A stretch of DNA of 64,000 nt from Flagellimonas aurea (GTDB lineage Bacteria; Bacteroidota; Bacteroidia; Flavobacteriales; Flavobacteriaceae). Numbering within the stretch: the first letter of the stretch is position 1; each line of letters opens with the position of its first letter. Shown one piece after another: positions 24,875 through 33,232 of this stretch. Under the pieces are notes generated by a model, which was not told the origin of the DNA, did not search any database, and saw nothing but the letters and a program-made list of their open reading frames with translations. The DNA lies in the NCBI RefSeq assembly GCF_017313785.1, contig NZ_JAFLNL010000001.1:620001-684000 (forward strand), in the 5' to 3' direction. A program made the position numbers and the translations under genes.

Positions 24875-26198
24875 GGGACTTGTAGTACGATTTTAATTCT
24901 GGATTAATGAACTCGACCTGCAATAAATCAGGGTACGTGATGAAATCTAAATGTAATGTGGTCGCGGTCAAATTTAAATCTTCAATCTTTAAATTTGGGT
25001 AAGTTGCTTGTATTTCTTCTGGAATCTCCCCAAAAGTTCCTGAATTCCCTGGCGCAGAAATAATATTCCAATTGGTTTGAATTAAATCGACATATCTTTC
25101 ACCTTCTGTAACCTCCCAGGAAACATCTTGCATTTGAAAATCCAGATTGGTTTCAAATTGATAATTGGAAATCGATTCATCTAAAACATTTATTGTCGCA
25201 TCATTAGGTATGGATATTTCATTCGGCTTGTCACCAAATTTCACTAAGCTATAAGCGTAGGAGTCATTATTTAATGATAGAACACTGTGATATTTAGAAT
25301 AGGCATCCAAATAGCCAAGCTTTAGTGGGTCGGTGTAACCTGAATCAACAATGTCAATAATAAAATAGAAGTGAATACCATTGGACACACTTATATTTTG
25401 ATTTTCTTCAAAGGCATTTACCACAGCCAATAGATTGTGCGAAGCACCATCTTGTGGAAGGTTCACCTCAAGATAGCTATCATAGGACTGGAAATCTGAA
25501 TAATTTAAAATGATTTCCTCGCCGTCAGAAATATTTTCGATTGAATAATATTTTACGTCGTTGTTGGAGTCATAGAATGAGTAGAACAGCATTTCTTCTT
25601 GATAAATAGAAATATTTTCATTGAAAATATTTTGTGTGACACCTTCAAAATCCGGGCCGTAATCCGACTGTATAAATCCTCCTCTATCTGAAAAGAACTG
25701 ATATTTGGGAGATATAGCATCGTTCACCGTTATGCTTACGCTGCCAATTGTACTTCCCCTTTGAACTTCGTTGTTTGCTTTAGCATTAGGAGTATGCCTC
25801 CAATTTGATTCCGCCGATATATTTGGATAGGATTTAATTGTATGCAACATTTCTCCTTCAACTGAATTTTTGTAGTTGAATAATGTAATGGTGAAATTAT
25901 CTGGTTGCGGTTCTTCTTCTGAAACCTGAAATTCAAAAATATCTCCGAATTCGAATGGCCTAAAGTCTACTAAAACCCCATTTTCATCATGGATGATAAT
26001 CCAGTCATCGGTCTCACCAGTGTTGGTTAAGGCCTCAAATGTGAAATAGGTCACCATTTCTGGCTCTTGTTCGTCAGGGTTTTCAGTTGTTGGTCCTTCT
26101 CCTTCTGTAGGATTGGGATTAGGTGGTTGGGATTCGTCTTTGGAGCATCCATAACAAATAAAAAGAATGCCCAGTAACAATGGGAATAGGTTTTTCAT
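24849..26198 (-). CDS. Hypothetical surface-type lipoprotein
   Basis: A 449-residue lipoprotein of no family I recognise. The signal peptide ends in a lipobox, FICYGC, with Cys18 as the lipidated residue. The next residues SKDES fit the lysine-acidic export signal described for surface lipoproteins of Flavobacteriaceae, so it may face outward. A Pro/Glu/Thr linker (residues about 22-50) precedes a region rich in aromatic and Asn/Asp residues, likely beta structure. The ATG at 26198 is preferred over one two codons upstream. The gene overlaps the DUF1460 gene by 26 bases, which suggests a joint envelope function. Confidence 0.7.
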   Translation of the reverse strand: MKNLFPLLLGILFICYGCSKDESQPPNPNPTEGEGPTTENPDEQEPEMVTYFTFEALTNTGETDDWIIIHDENGVLVDFRPFEFGDIFEFQVSEEEPQPDNFTITLFNYKNSVEGEMLHTIKSYPNISAESNWRHTPNAKANNEVQRGSTIGSVSITVNDAISPKYQFFSDRGGFIQSDYGPDFEGVTQNIFNENISIYQEEMLFYSFYDSNNDVKYYSIENISDGEEIILNYSDFQSYDSYLEVNLPQDGASHNLLAVVNAFEENQNISVSNGIHFYFIIDIVDSGYTDPLKLGYLDAYSKYHSVLSLNNDSYAYSLVKFGDKPNEISIPNDATINVLDESISNYQFETNLDFQMQDVSWEVTEGERYVDLIQTNWNIISAPGNSGTFGEIPEEIQATYPNLKIEDLNLTATTLHLDFITYPDLLQVEFINPELKSYYKSHEYFRFKH

Positions 26199-26283
26199 GT
26201 GCATAGTTTAGTTGCTTTAAAGGTAAGTATCTCAATAAAATACCGTAGAAAATTCTGGCAAACAGTAAAAAACAAGGTTGAGT

Positions 26284-27357
26284 TTAAGCGTTGGTGTGGT
26301 TGTCATCTTTACGTTCAACCGTCAATCGGGTGGTTCTAGCAATACTTTCTGGGTAATTTTTTTGTAAAAATTCGATCAGCCTTTCTCGGACGTGTACCCG
26401 TAAATCCCATCCTGTCGGGGAATCTTTGGAACTGACCAAGCACCTGATCTCTACATAATTGGGTTTGGTGTCCGTAACCTGTACCACATCTACATTACCG
26501 TCCCACAGGTCCGTGTTGTTTAAGATACGTGTTTGTTCTTCCCTGATTTTATCAAAAGGAACATTGTAGTCCACATATAAAAATATGGTCCCCAGTAGTT
26601 CCGATGAGGTCTTGGTCCAGTTCTGGAACGGTTGGTTTATAAAGTAGGGAGTGGGAACTATCAATCGTCTTTTGTCCCAAATGCTCACCACCACATAGGT
26701 CAAAGTAATCTCCTCGATTCGCCCCCATTCGCCTTCCACGATCACTACATCATCCAGTTTTATGGGCTGGGCAATGGCAATTTGGATTCCCGCCAAAATG
26801 GTCCCTATAAATTGCTGTGCGGAAAAACCAATAATGATTCCCGCAACACCCGCAGAGGCAAAAATACTGATGCCGACTTCTCGGATTTGCTCAAAGCTCA
26901 TCAACACAAACCCTGTGCCCAGCAGAATAATGATGAAAATAAAAATTCGCTCCAGAATGGTAAACTGGGTATATACCTTTCGGGCCTTAAGGTTGTCAGC
27001 CTCTCCAATATCGTAGTTTTGTATGACCGCTTTTTTTACAATTTTAAGCAAGGCGATCATGGCCCAGGCCATGGCAAAAATAAAAAGGATGGTACTCGCT
27101 TTTTTAAACCAGAATTCCGCCTCCGTCATGTTTAAGATTTCCCGTAGTGGTTTCATCCTCAGGAGGACTGAAACAAAAATGAGGAGCAGGGGCAATGCCA
27201 ATCGTTTGAACGCGCTTTTTGGCAGTAGATATTTTGGGTTCTTACCGAAACGTTTCAGTATGACGGAGGTGCCCCAATAAAGAATTACGAGTACCAGCAG
27301 GGCGATGCCCAAATAGATAAGGGATTCTTTGGAAACATTGTCGTAGAAGGACTCCAT
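26284..27357 (-). CDS. Small-conductance mechanosensitive channel (MscS family)
   Basis: A 357-residue inner-membrane channel that opens under membrane tension to release solutes. There are hydrophobic segments near residues 13-32, 50-66, 87-106 and 133-155. The pore helix region AGVAGIIIGFSAQQFIGTILAG (split here by its Gly/Ala pattern) lies near 168-190, followed by the MscS beta domain IKLDDVVIVEGEWGRIEEI and the cytoplasmic cage (RRLIVPTPYFINQPFQNW). Family and length agree. It is a single-gene unit between the lipoprotein and hemH. Confidence 0.93.
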   Translation of the reverse strand: MESFYDNVSKESLIYLGIALLVLVILYWGTSVILKRFGKNPKYLLPKSAFKRLALPLLLIFVSVLLRMKPLREILNMTEAEFWFKKASTILFIFAMAWAMIALLKIVKKAVIQNYDIGEADNLKARKVYTQFTILERIFIFIIILLGTGFVLMSFEQIREVGISIFASAGVAGIIIGFSAQQFIGTILAGIQIAIAQPIKLDDVVIVEGEWGRIEEITLTYVVVSIWDKRRLIVPTPYFINQPFQNWTKTSSELLGTIFLYVDYNVPFDKIREEQTRILNNTDLWDGNVDVVQVTDTKPNYVEIRCLVSSKDSPTGWDLRVHVRERLIEFLQKNYPESIARTTRLTVERKDDNHTNA

Positions 27358-27503
27358 ATTTCAAAAATAAGACAGAAAAGCCCAAGGAAGGAAGAATGCT
27401 TCAACAAAATCGAAAATGATTATTTCATCATAAGAAAGTATTTTGATGTGGAAAAGGTGAAGTCCGCTTCGTGTTGTATTTTAGCTGCCTAAACTAAAAT
27501 GTC

Positions 27504-28550
27504 GTGAAAAAAGGAGTTTTATTGGTCAATTTGGGATCTCCCGATAGCCCTACCGCAAAGGATGTAAAACCATATTTGGATGAATTTTTGATGGACGAAC
27601 GCGTTATCGACGTCAATCCAATTTTAAGAAACATCATCGTTCGCGGAATCATTTTGAACACCCGTCCCAAAAAATCGGCAGAGGCCTATTCCAAAATTTG
27701 GTGGGAGGAAGGCTCCCCCTTGATCATCCTTTCCGAAAGATTCACGGAAAAGGTTCAAAAACATACGGGCCTTCCCGTGGCCCTTGGGATGCGTTACGGC
27801 TCTGGGTCCATTAAGGAAGGGTTACAAGAATTGAGGGAAAAAGGGGTCGATGAGGTGTTCTTGGTACCATTGTACCCGCATTATGCCATGTCGTCCTACG
27901 AAACAGTCGTTGTAAAAGCACTTGAAGTGCAACAGCAGGATTTCCCCCAGATGCACATAACTACATTGCCCGCTTTTTACAGCAATCCGGATTACATTAA
28001 AATATTATCAAAAAGTATTGCCGAAGGTTTACAGGGATTTGATTACGACCATATCCTATTTTCCTATCATGGAATTCCCGAAAGGCATATCAGAAAATCG
28101 GACCCCACCAAGTTCCATTGCCAATTGAACGGAGCTTGCTGCAAGACCAATTCTGTGGCCCATCAAACCTGCTACAGGCACCAATGTTATGATACTACCG
28201 AGCTGGTAAAAAAGGAACTTGGCCTGCCAGAGGCTAAAGTGAGCACTTCGTTCCAATCCAGATTGGGAAGCGACCCTTGGTTGCAACCCTTCACGGACAA
28301 AGAGTTTGAGCGCTTGGGGGAAGAAGGTGTCAAAAAACTGGCCGTGATCACCCCAGCATTCGTCAGTGATTGTTTGGAGACTTTGGAAGAGATCGCCATG
28401 GAGGGAAAGGAGCAGTTTCAAGAAGCAGGAGGTGGTGATTACATCCACATCCCCTGTTTGAACGACCGTGATGATTGGGCCGAATTGATGGCCAAATGGA
28501 TCAAGGAATGGGAGGAAAAGGATGTTTTGCCCGAAACCAACATCCGATAA
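27504..28550 (+). CDS. hemH: Ferrochelatase
   Basis: Inserts ferrous iron into protoporphyrin IX as the last step of heme synthesis. The 348-residue protein begins with VLLVNLGSPDSP and has VPLYPHYAMSSY, the catalytic His189 in FSYHGIPERH, and FVSDCLETLEEI near residue 285. Between 206 and 228 lies a cysteine-rich insert (Cys206, 212, 213, 223, 228), found in many Bacteroidota ferrochelatases and possibly metal- or cluster-binding. The start is GTG; the nearby ATG five bases earlier reads straight into a stop. The DUF3050 gene follows 34 bp later. Confidence 0.97.
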   Translation: MKKGVLLVNLGSPDSPTAKDVKPYLDEFLMDERVIDVNPILRNIIVRGIILNTRPKKSAEAYSKIWWEEGSPLIILSERFTEKVQKHTGLPVALGMRYGSGSIKEGLQELREKGVDEVFLVPLYPHYAMSSYETVVVKALEVQQQDFPQMHITTLPAFYSNPDYIKILSKSIAEGLQGFDYDHILFSYHGIPERHIRKSDPTKFHCQLNGACCKTNSVAHQTCYRHQCYDTTELVKKELGLPEAKVSTSFQSRLGSDPWLQPFTDKEFERLGEEGVKKLAVITPAFVSDCLETLEEIAMEGKEQFQEAGGGDYIHIPCLNDRDDWAELMAKWIKEWEEKDVLPETNIR

Positions 28551-28584
28551 ATTCCGTAAAGAAGGAGAGAACAAAATAATTGCC

Positions 28585-29376
28585 ATGAAAATTGAGAACT
28601 TGGAGCAAGAGCTTCAACCCCTTCGGGAAAAATTAAAGAACCACCCACTGTATGCTCAATTGGAATCCGTTGAGGACATTACAACCTTTATGGAGAGCCA
28701 TGTCTATGCCGTTTGGGATTTTATGTCGCTCTTAAAAGCCCTGCAGCAACATCTGACCTGTGTGAGCTTGCCTTGGCACCCCGCCGACGATACTTCGGTG
28801 GTACGGTTCATCAATGAGATTGTGCTGGAGGAGGAGAGCGATTTCAACGAGGAGGGAGAACCCAAAAGTCATTTTGAAATGTACCTCGATGCCATGCAAG
28901 AGGTGCAGGCGGACACCCAGAAGGCTGAAGCTATCATTTCGTCTTTCACTGATTTAAAAACGATTTCAAACCAAATTGAAACGGCAGAACTCAATCGGGC
29001 CGAAAAGAATTTTCTTCAATTCACTTTCGAGGTCATCAACAGTCAACGACCGCATCGTATTGCGGCTGCCTTTACCTTTGGTCGCGAAGACTTGATTCCA
29101 GATATGTTCTTGGGCATCATTGAGCAATCTGGGGAAAAAGGTGCGAGCAACTACAAAAAACTGGAATATTACCTCAAAAGACATATCGAATTGGACGGGG
29201 ACGAGCACGGCCCTTTGGCATTGCGCATGATCAAGGCACTTTGCGGTACCGACGACCAAAAGTGGAACGATGTTTTACAATACAGCAAGCAAGCGCTCCA
29301 ATTCCGAATTGAGCTTTGGGACAGTATTGCCGAAAAACTTAAAGAGAACAAAGGGAATTTGGTGAATGCGTTGTAG
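28585..29376 (+). CDS. DUF3050 family protein
   Basis: A 263-residue, mostly helical cytoplasmic protein that I recognise as DUF3050, a family without established function. Residues visible as possible metal ligands are Glu37/His39 (FMESHVYAVWDF), Glu78 (FINEIVLEEES), His96 (SHFEMY), Glu168 and, in one helix, His200, Asp204 and His208 (KRHIELDGDEHG). The last group resembles the core helix of heme-oxygenase-like diiron oxidases, though those usually have H-x3-D-x2-H. The ATG at 28585 is preferred over a frame extending back into hemH. It lies 34 bp after hemH and 47 bp before a MATE pump, probably one transcript. Confidence 0.82.
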   Translation: MKIENLEQELQPLREKLKNHPLYAQLESVEDITTFMESHVYAVWDFMSLLKALQQHLTCVSLPWHPADDTSVVRFINEIVLEEESDFNEEGEPKSHFEMYLDAMQEVQADTQKAEAIISSFTDLKTISNQIETAELNRAEKNFLQFTFEVINSQRPHRIAAAFTFGREDLIPDMFLGIIEQSGEKGASNYKKLEYYLKRHIELDGDEHGPLALRMIKALCGTDDQKWNDVLQYSKQALQFRIELWDSIAEKLKENKGNLVNAL

Positions 29377-29423
29377 TTTTGAACCAGGATTGCCTTCATT
29401 TTAAATAAAGAATACCCGCTGGC

Positions 29424-30800
29424 ATGGCCAAAATAACCTCCGAGGAACTTGGGCAGGAACCCATTGGAAAATTACTGATCAAACAGGCCGTACCCGCTTC
29501 TATCGGTATTTTGGTGATGTCCCTGAACGTGCTGGTGGATTCCATTTTTGTGGGCAACTGGATAGGTTCCATCGCCATTGCCGCCATCAATGTGGTATTG
29601 CCCGTATCTTTCTTTATTGCCGCTTTGGGCATGGCGATCGGTATCGGTGGTTCCAGTATCATATCAAGGGCGCTTGGGGCAAATAATCGCGATAAGGCCC
29701 TAAAAACCTTTGGCAACCAGATTACTTTGACCTTGTTGGTTACCGTCACCATGGTGGCTCTTGGCCTTTATTATGTGGATGGTTTGATTCCAGCCTTTGG
29801 CGGCAAGGGAGACATTTTTGAACCCGCCAAGGTTTACTATACCATCATTTTGTACGGAGTTCCTTTCTTGGCCCTCTGTATGATGGGAAATACCGTGATC
29901 CGTGCAGAAGGCAAGCCTCGGTTTGCTATGATCGCCATGATCATTCCGTCCGTTGGCAACCTGCTCATGGACTATATCTTTATTTATGTGTTCGATTGGG
30001 GGATGCACGGAGCCGCTTGGGCCACCACGGTGGGCTATTTGCTCTGCTTTTTTTATGTGTTTTACTTTTTTCTATCGGACAACTCCGAATTAAAAATCGA
30101 TATCTCCCATTTTGGATTAGATCGACCCATTCTTCGGGAAATTGGTTCTTTGGGTTTTGTGACCTTGGCCCGACAGGCGGTTACCAGCATCACATATTTA
30201 TTGATGAACAATATATTGTTCAATTTGGGTGGCGAGGCCATGGTGGCGGTATATGCCATAATCGGTAGAATGCTGATGTTCGCCCTGTTCCCCGTTTTTG
30301 GTGTCACCCAAGGATTTTTGCCCATCGCAGGCTATAATTATGGGGCTTTGAAATACGATCGGGTAAAGGAATCCATTTACACTGCCATTAAATACGCAGC
30401 TTTGGTGGCAACCCTTGTTTTTGTGGTGTTGATGGTTTTTCCTTCGGAGATAGCCTCCCTGTTTTTGAGCAATCGCCCTGAGCTGTCCCCAGAGGAAATA
30501 GAGACCAATAATTTTGTGCTCCAACATACGCCCTTGGCCATGCGATTGGTTTTTGCCGCAACGCCGATCATTGCCATACAGTTGATAGGTGCCGCTTATT
30601 TTCAGGCCATTGGCAAGGCCATTCCTGCTTTGTTGCTGACTTTGACGCGTCAAGGCTTCTTTTTTATCCCGTTGATTTTGATTCTTCCCAATTTCATGGG
30701 AGAAATAGGGGTGTGGCTATCCTTTTGTATTGCCGATGTGCTTTCAACGGTCGTCACAGGATTTTTTCTTCAGAAAGAAATCAGGTCCGAACTATCCTAA
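29424..30800 (+). CDS. MATE family efflux transporter
   Basis: A 458-residue inner-membrane antiporter with about twelve hydrophobic segments, exporting organic cations or drugs in exchange for Na+ or H+. Family features include the N-terminal PIGKLLIKQAVPASIGILVM, FVGNWIGSIAIAAINVVLPV, GIGGSSIISRALGANNRDKA and, in the second half, GVTQGFLPIAGYNYGA. Length is normal. It follows DUF3050 by 47 bp on the same strand. The substrate cannot be told; location after hemH and DUF3050 could hint at a tetrapyrrole-derived cargo, but this is weak. Confidence 0.94.
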   Translation: MAKITSEELGQEPIGKLLIKQAVPASIGILVMSLNVLVDSIFVGNWIGSIAIAAINVVLPVSFFIAALGMAIGIGGSSIISRALGANNRDKALKTFGNQITLTLLVTVTMVALGLYYVDGLIPAFGGKGDIFEPAKVYYTIILYGVPFLALCMMGNTVIRAEGKPRFAMIAMIIPSVGNLLMDYIFIYVFDWGMHGAAWATTVGYLLCFFYVFYFFLSDNSELKIDISHFGLDRPILREIGSLGFVTLARQAVTSITYLLMNNILFNLGGEAMVAVYAIIGRMLMFALFPVFGVTQGFLPIAGYNYGALKYDRVKESIYTAIKYAALVATLVFVVLMVFPSEIASLFLSNRPELSPEEIETNNFVLQHTPLAMRLVFAATPIIAIQLIGAAYFQAIGKAIPALLLTLTRQGFFFIPLILILPNFMGEIGVWLSFCIADVLSTVVTGFFLQKEIRSELS

Positions 30801-30853
30801 ATACTTCCAGTTTGATCTAGAATGTTTAATTTGTATCGTTTAACTAAACATCC

Positions 30854-31954
30854 ATGAAAAAATTTGTTCTTGCGGGCGCAGCTCTAATTTTAGCATTGGC
30901 CTGCTCCGAGAAACCTGAAGAAAAACCCATGTACACCTTATTTGTTGGAACCTATACCGATGGCGATAGTGAAGGAATCTATACCTATACTTTTGATACA
31001 AATACAGGGGAGCTTTCCAATCAAAAACTGGCAGCTAAATTGACAAACCCATCCTACTTGGCTATTTCAGAAGATAAAAGCAACCTCTATGCCGTGCAGG
31101 AAACCGATGATTTCGATAGCTTGGGCGGAGCAGTAACTGCCTTTCGTTTGAACAAGGATCTTCTGGAACTTCAAAATAGCATGGGAACCCAAGGAGCACA
31201 TCCCTGTCATGTATCACTTTCTGGTGATGGACTTTTGGCCGCTGCCAATTATACGGGCGGTAATGTTTCCATTTTTTCTCTGAATGATGATGGTTCCTTG
31301 GCCGAAAATCCGCAGGTAATCGATCATAAACCTTTGGATTCCGTAAAAACTTCGCATGCTCACATGGCACAGTTCAATATCGATGGGCTTATGGTAACCG
31401 ATTTGGGATTGGATGCTGTAAAAAGATACAGGAAAGAAGAGGGTAAGTTCGTCCCGGCCGAACAAAATTCAATACCATTTGAAGATGGGGCAGGGCCACG
31501 CCATTTTACCTTTGGTAATGATGGTCGATTACTTTACGTCATCAATGAACTGAACAGTACCATTTCAGTTTTTGAAAGGGTTGAGAACGCAAATTACCAA
31601 GAAGTTCAAGTGGTTCCAACCTTGGCTCCCGATTTTGATGGGGAAAGCTTTTGTGCCGACCTTCACCTATCACCCGATGGAAAGTTTTTGTACGGTTCCA
31701 ACCGTGGGGAAAACACCATCGTAATTTTTGCTGTGGATCGTACTTCAGGAAAATTGGAATTGGTCGGAAGGGAATCGGTTCGCGGGGATTGGCCCCGAAA
31801 CTTCTCCATGGACCCTACGGGAGAGTTCTTGTTGGTCGCCAACAAAAAGACCAGTAACATCGTGGTTTTCAAAAGAGATAAGGAAAACGGAACCCTGACT
31901 TTTTTGAATGAGACGGAACACCCTAGCCCTGTTTGTTTGGTGTTTTTGGATTGA
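30854..31954 (+). CDS. Lactonase family beta-propeller lipoprotein
   Basis: A 366-residue protein of the 6-phosphogluconolactonase (Pgl)-like seven-bladed propeller family. The lipobox LALAC (Cys17) marks it as an envelope lipoprotein, unlike cytoplasmic Pgl enzymes. Typical blade segments are LFVGTYTDGDSEGIYTY, GAHPCHVSLSGDG, AGPRHFTFGNDGRLLYVINE, ADLHLSPDGKFLYGSNR and DWPRNFSMDPTGEFLLVANK. It may hydrolyse sugar lactones in the periplasm. Its stop abuts the stop of the convergent zinc-ribbon gene with no base between them, so no separate terminator fits. Confidence 0.88.
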   Translation: MKKFVLAGAALILALACSEKPEEKPMYTLFVGTYTDGDSEGIYTYTFDTNTGELSNQKLAAKLTNPSYLAISEDKSNLYAVQETDDFDSLGGAVTAFRLNKDLLELQNSMGTQGAHPCHVSLSGDGLLAAANYTGGNVSIFSLNDDGSLAENPQVIDHKPLDSVKTSHAHMAQFNIDGLMVTDLGLDAVKRYRKEEGKFVPAEQNSIPFEDGAGPRHFTFGNDGRLLYVINELNSTISVFERVENANYQEVQVVPTLAPDFDGESFCADLHLSPDGKFLYGSNRGENTIVIFAVDRTSGKLELVGRESVRGDWPRNFSMDPTGEFLLVANKKTSNIVVFKRDKENGTLTFLNETEHPSPVCLVFLD

Positions 31955-33049
31955 TTATTTCTTGGACAGAAAAACAATCACTCCGATAACCGCCAACACA
32001 GCCAGAACAGTAAAGAATATTTTCCAGAAACTATAAGGTCGTGTACCCGAAATTTGCCCGTTTTCCCCATTGATAAAAAAGTTGTACTCCTTGCCATTGT
32101 ATCGGTAGGCGCTCACATAAACGGGCAATAAAATGTGTTTGAAAGTCTCTTCGGTCAATTTCATGTCCATACTGGTTACACGCTGGGTATCTCCACCAAT
32201 ATCGCGTCGGCACCAGGTATCAGCAATACCACGTGCCACTTCTTTGGAGTGAAGGTGTCCATCTTTTAATGGAATGGTATATTTTTCCGTGACAAATCCG
32301 GATAAAAAACCGCTGTTGAAGGGTTGAAGTTTTTTTAAGTCCCAAAAGGCGATCTTTCCAGGGATTCTTCCAGCCTTTTGGTGTGATGCCTTGATCAAGG
32401 TATCGTCCACAAAACCTGAAACTTCTCCAGCTGCTGGGTACCATCTGGTTTTCCTGACCCGTTGGGTCACCATTTTACCATTGGAGTTGCGAACCCTTTT
32501 GGTCTCGTAATAATATTCGCCCCGTTGGCCCGTGTAGGAAGCATACAGTTGTGCATCAAAAGTCCAATAGGGCAGATAAAGCCCTTTGGTAAATTGAGGG
32601 TCGAGAGACGCTTTTTTTAGGTTGTTCGGGGCAAACCACAAACGTTTTACCCAGTTCTTAAAAATTAGAAACGACTTTTTTTTATCAATTTGAAAGGGCA
32701 AGACCGCGCCCGGCAAAATCCACTTTTCTTTATAAGCGTCCTCTATAACCAAGGGCTGACCGCAATACACACAATGGAGCGATTTATAGTTTTCTTCCAC
32801 ATGCTGGTCGGCACCGCAATTTTTGCAGTGCATCATGGAAATTTCCTCGCTGTGCTTTTGTGCGCCCATTTCCTTTAGGAAAGGGTACAGCTCCAGTTCC
32901 TCGAACCCACTTTCATCCAAAGCAATGGTCTCCTGGTGCCCGCAATATTCGCAACTAATATTGGTGGTACCAGGCTTGTATTTAAGCTCCGCCCCGCAAT
33001 TGGTGCAGGCTTTTTTGAGTTCGGTCTTTTGGATTTTTTGTTCTCCCAT
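31955..33049 (-). CDS. Double zinc-ribbon, C-terminal membrane-anchored protein
   Basis: A 364-residue protein. Two zinc ribbons lie at the N-terminus: Cys15/18/33/36 (CTNCG...CEYCG) and Cys75/78/93/96 (CKNCG...CVYCG). A soluble middle part follows (WTFDAQLYASYTGQRGEYYY, WYPAAGEVSGFVDDTL, GIADTWCRRDIGGDTQR), and a single transmembrane helix near residues 341-361 ends in SKK, so most of it would face the cytoplasm. It resembles the TFIIB-type zinc-ribbon proteins such as B. subtilis YdjG. The SPFH gene that lies upstream on the same strand is also like a ydj-cluster member, but is separated by 183 bp with palindromic repeats. Confidence 0.78.
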   Translation of the reverse strand: MGEQKIQKTELKKACTNCGAELKYKPGTTNISCEYCGHQETIALDESGFEELELYPFLKEMGAQKHSEEISMMHCKNCGADQHVEENYKSLHCVYCGQPLVIEDAYKEKWILPGAVLPFQIDKKKSFLIFKNWVKRLWFAPNNLKKASLDPQFTKGLYLPYWTFDAQLYASYTGQRGEYYYETKRVRNSNGKMVTQRVRKTRWYPAAGEVSGFVDDTLIKASHQKAGRIPGKIAFWDLKKLQPFNSGFLSGFVTEKYTIPLKDGHLHSKEVARGIADTWCRRDIGGDTQRVTSMDMKLTEETFKHILLPVYVSAYRYNGKEYNFFINGENGQISGTRPYSFWKIFFTVLAVLAVIGVIVFLSKK

Positions 33050-33054
33050 ATCTT

Positions 33055-33113
33055 CATTCCCGTGAAGACGGGAATCTTGATGGTTTAAGAATCCCTGCTT
33101 TCACAGGAATGAT
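33055..33113. repeat. Pair of short palindromic repeats
   Basis: CATTCCCGTGAAGACGGGAA (from 33055) forms a TTCCCGT/ACGGGAA hairpin. ATCCCTGCTTTCACAGGAAT (33091-33110) forms a shorter CCTG/CAGG one. Both belong to the small intergenic palindromes scattered through the window. Confidence 0.6.
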
Positions 33114-33134
33114 AGTATAATTAATGTTCCGTTT

Positions 33135-33221
33135 GTCATTTCGAAGGAGTTTACGACCGAGAAATCTAAATGGCAACGCTGAGATTTCTCAATCGTTGCC
33201 GAGCAACTCATTTCGAAATGG
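33135..33221. repeat. Palindromic GTCATTTCGAA...TTCGAAATGGC repeat
   Basis: Outer arms GTCATTTCGAA (33135-33145) and TTCGAAATGGC pair with one G-T, and inner arms GAGAAATCT (33159-33167) and AGATTTCTC (33182-33190) pair exactly. The layout matches the element at 10841-10928 and identifies a repeat family with at least two members here. Confidence 0.7.
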
Positions 33222-33232
33222 CATTGAAATGA

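Noticed and set aside
27499..27507. ATG just before the hemH start
   Set aside because: It reads ATG-TCG-TGA, so it cannot start hemH; the GTG at 27504 is used.
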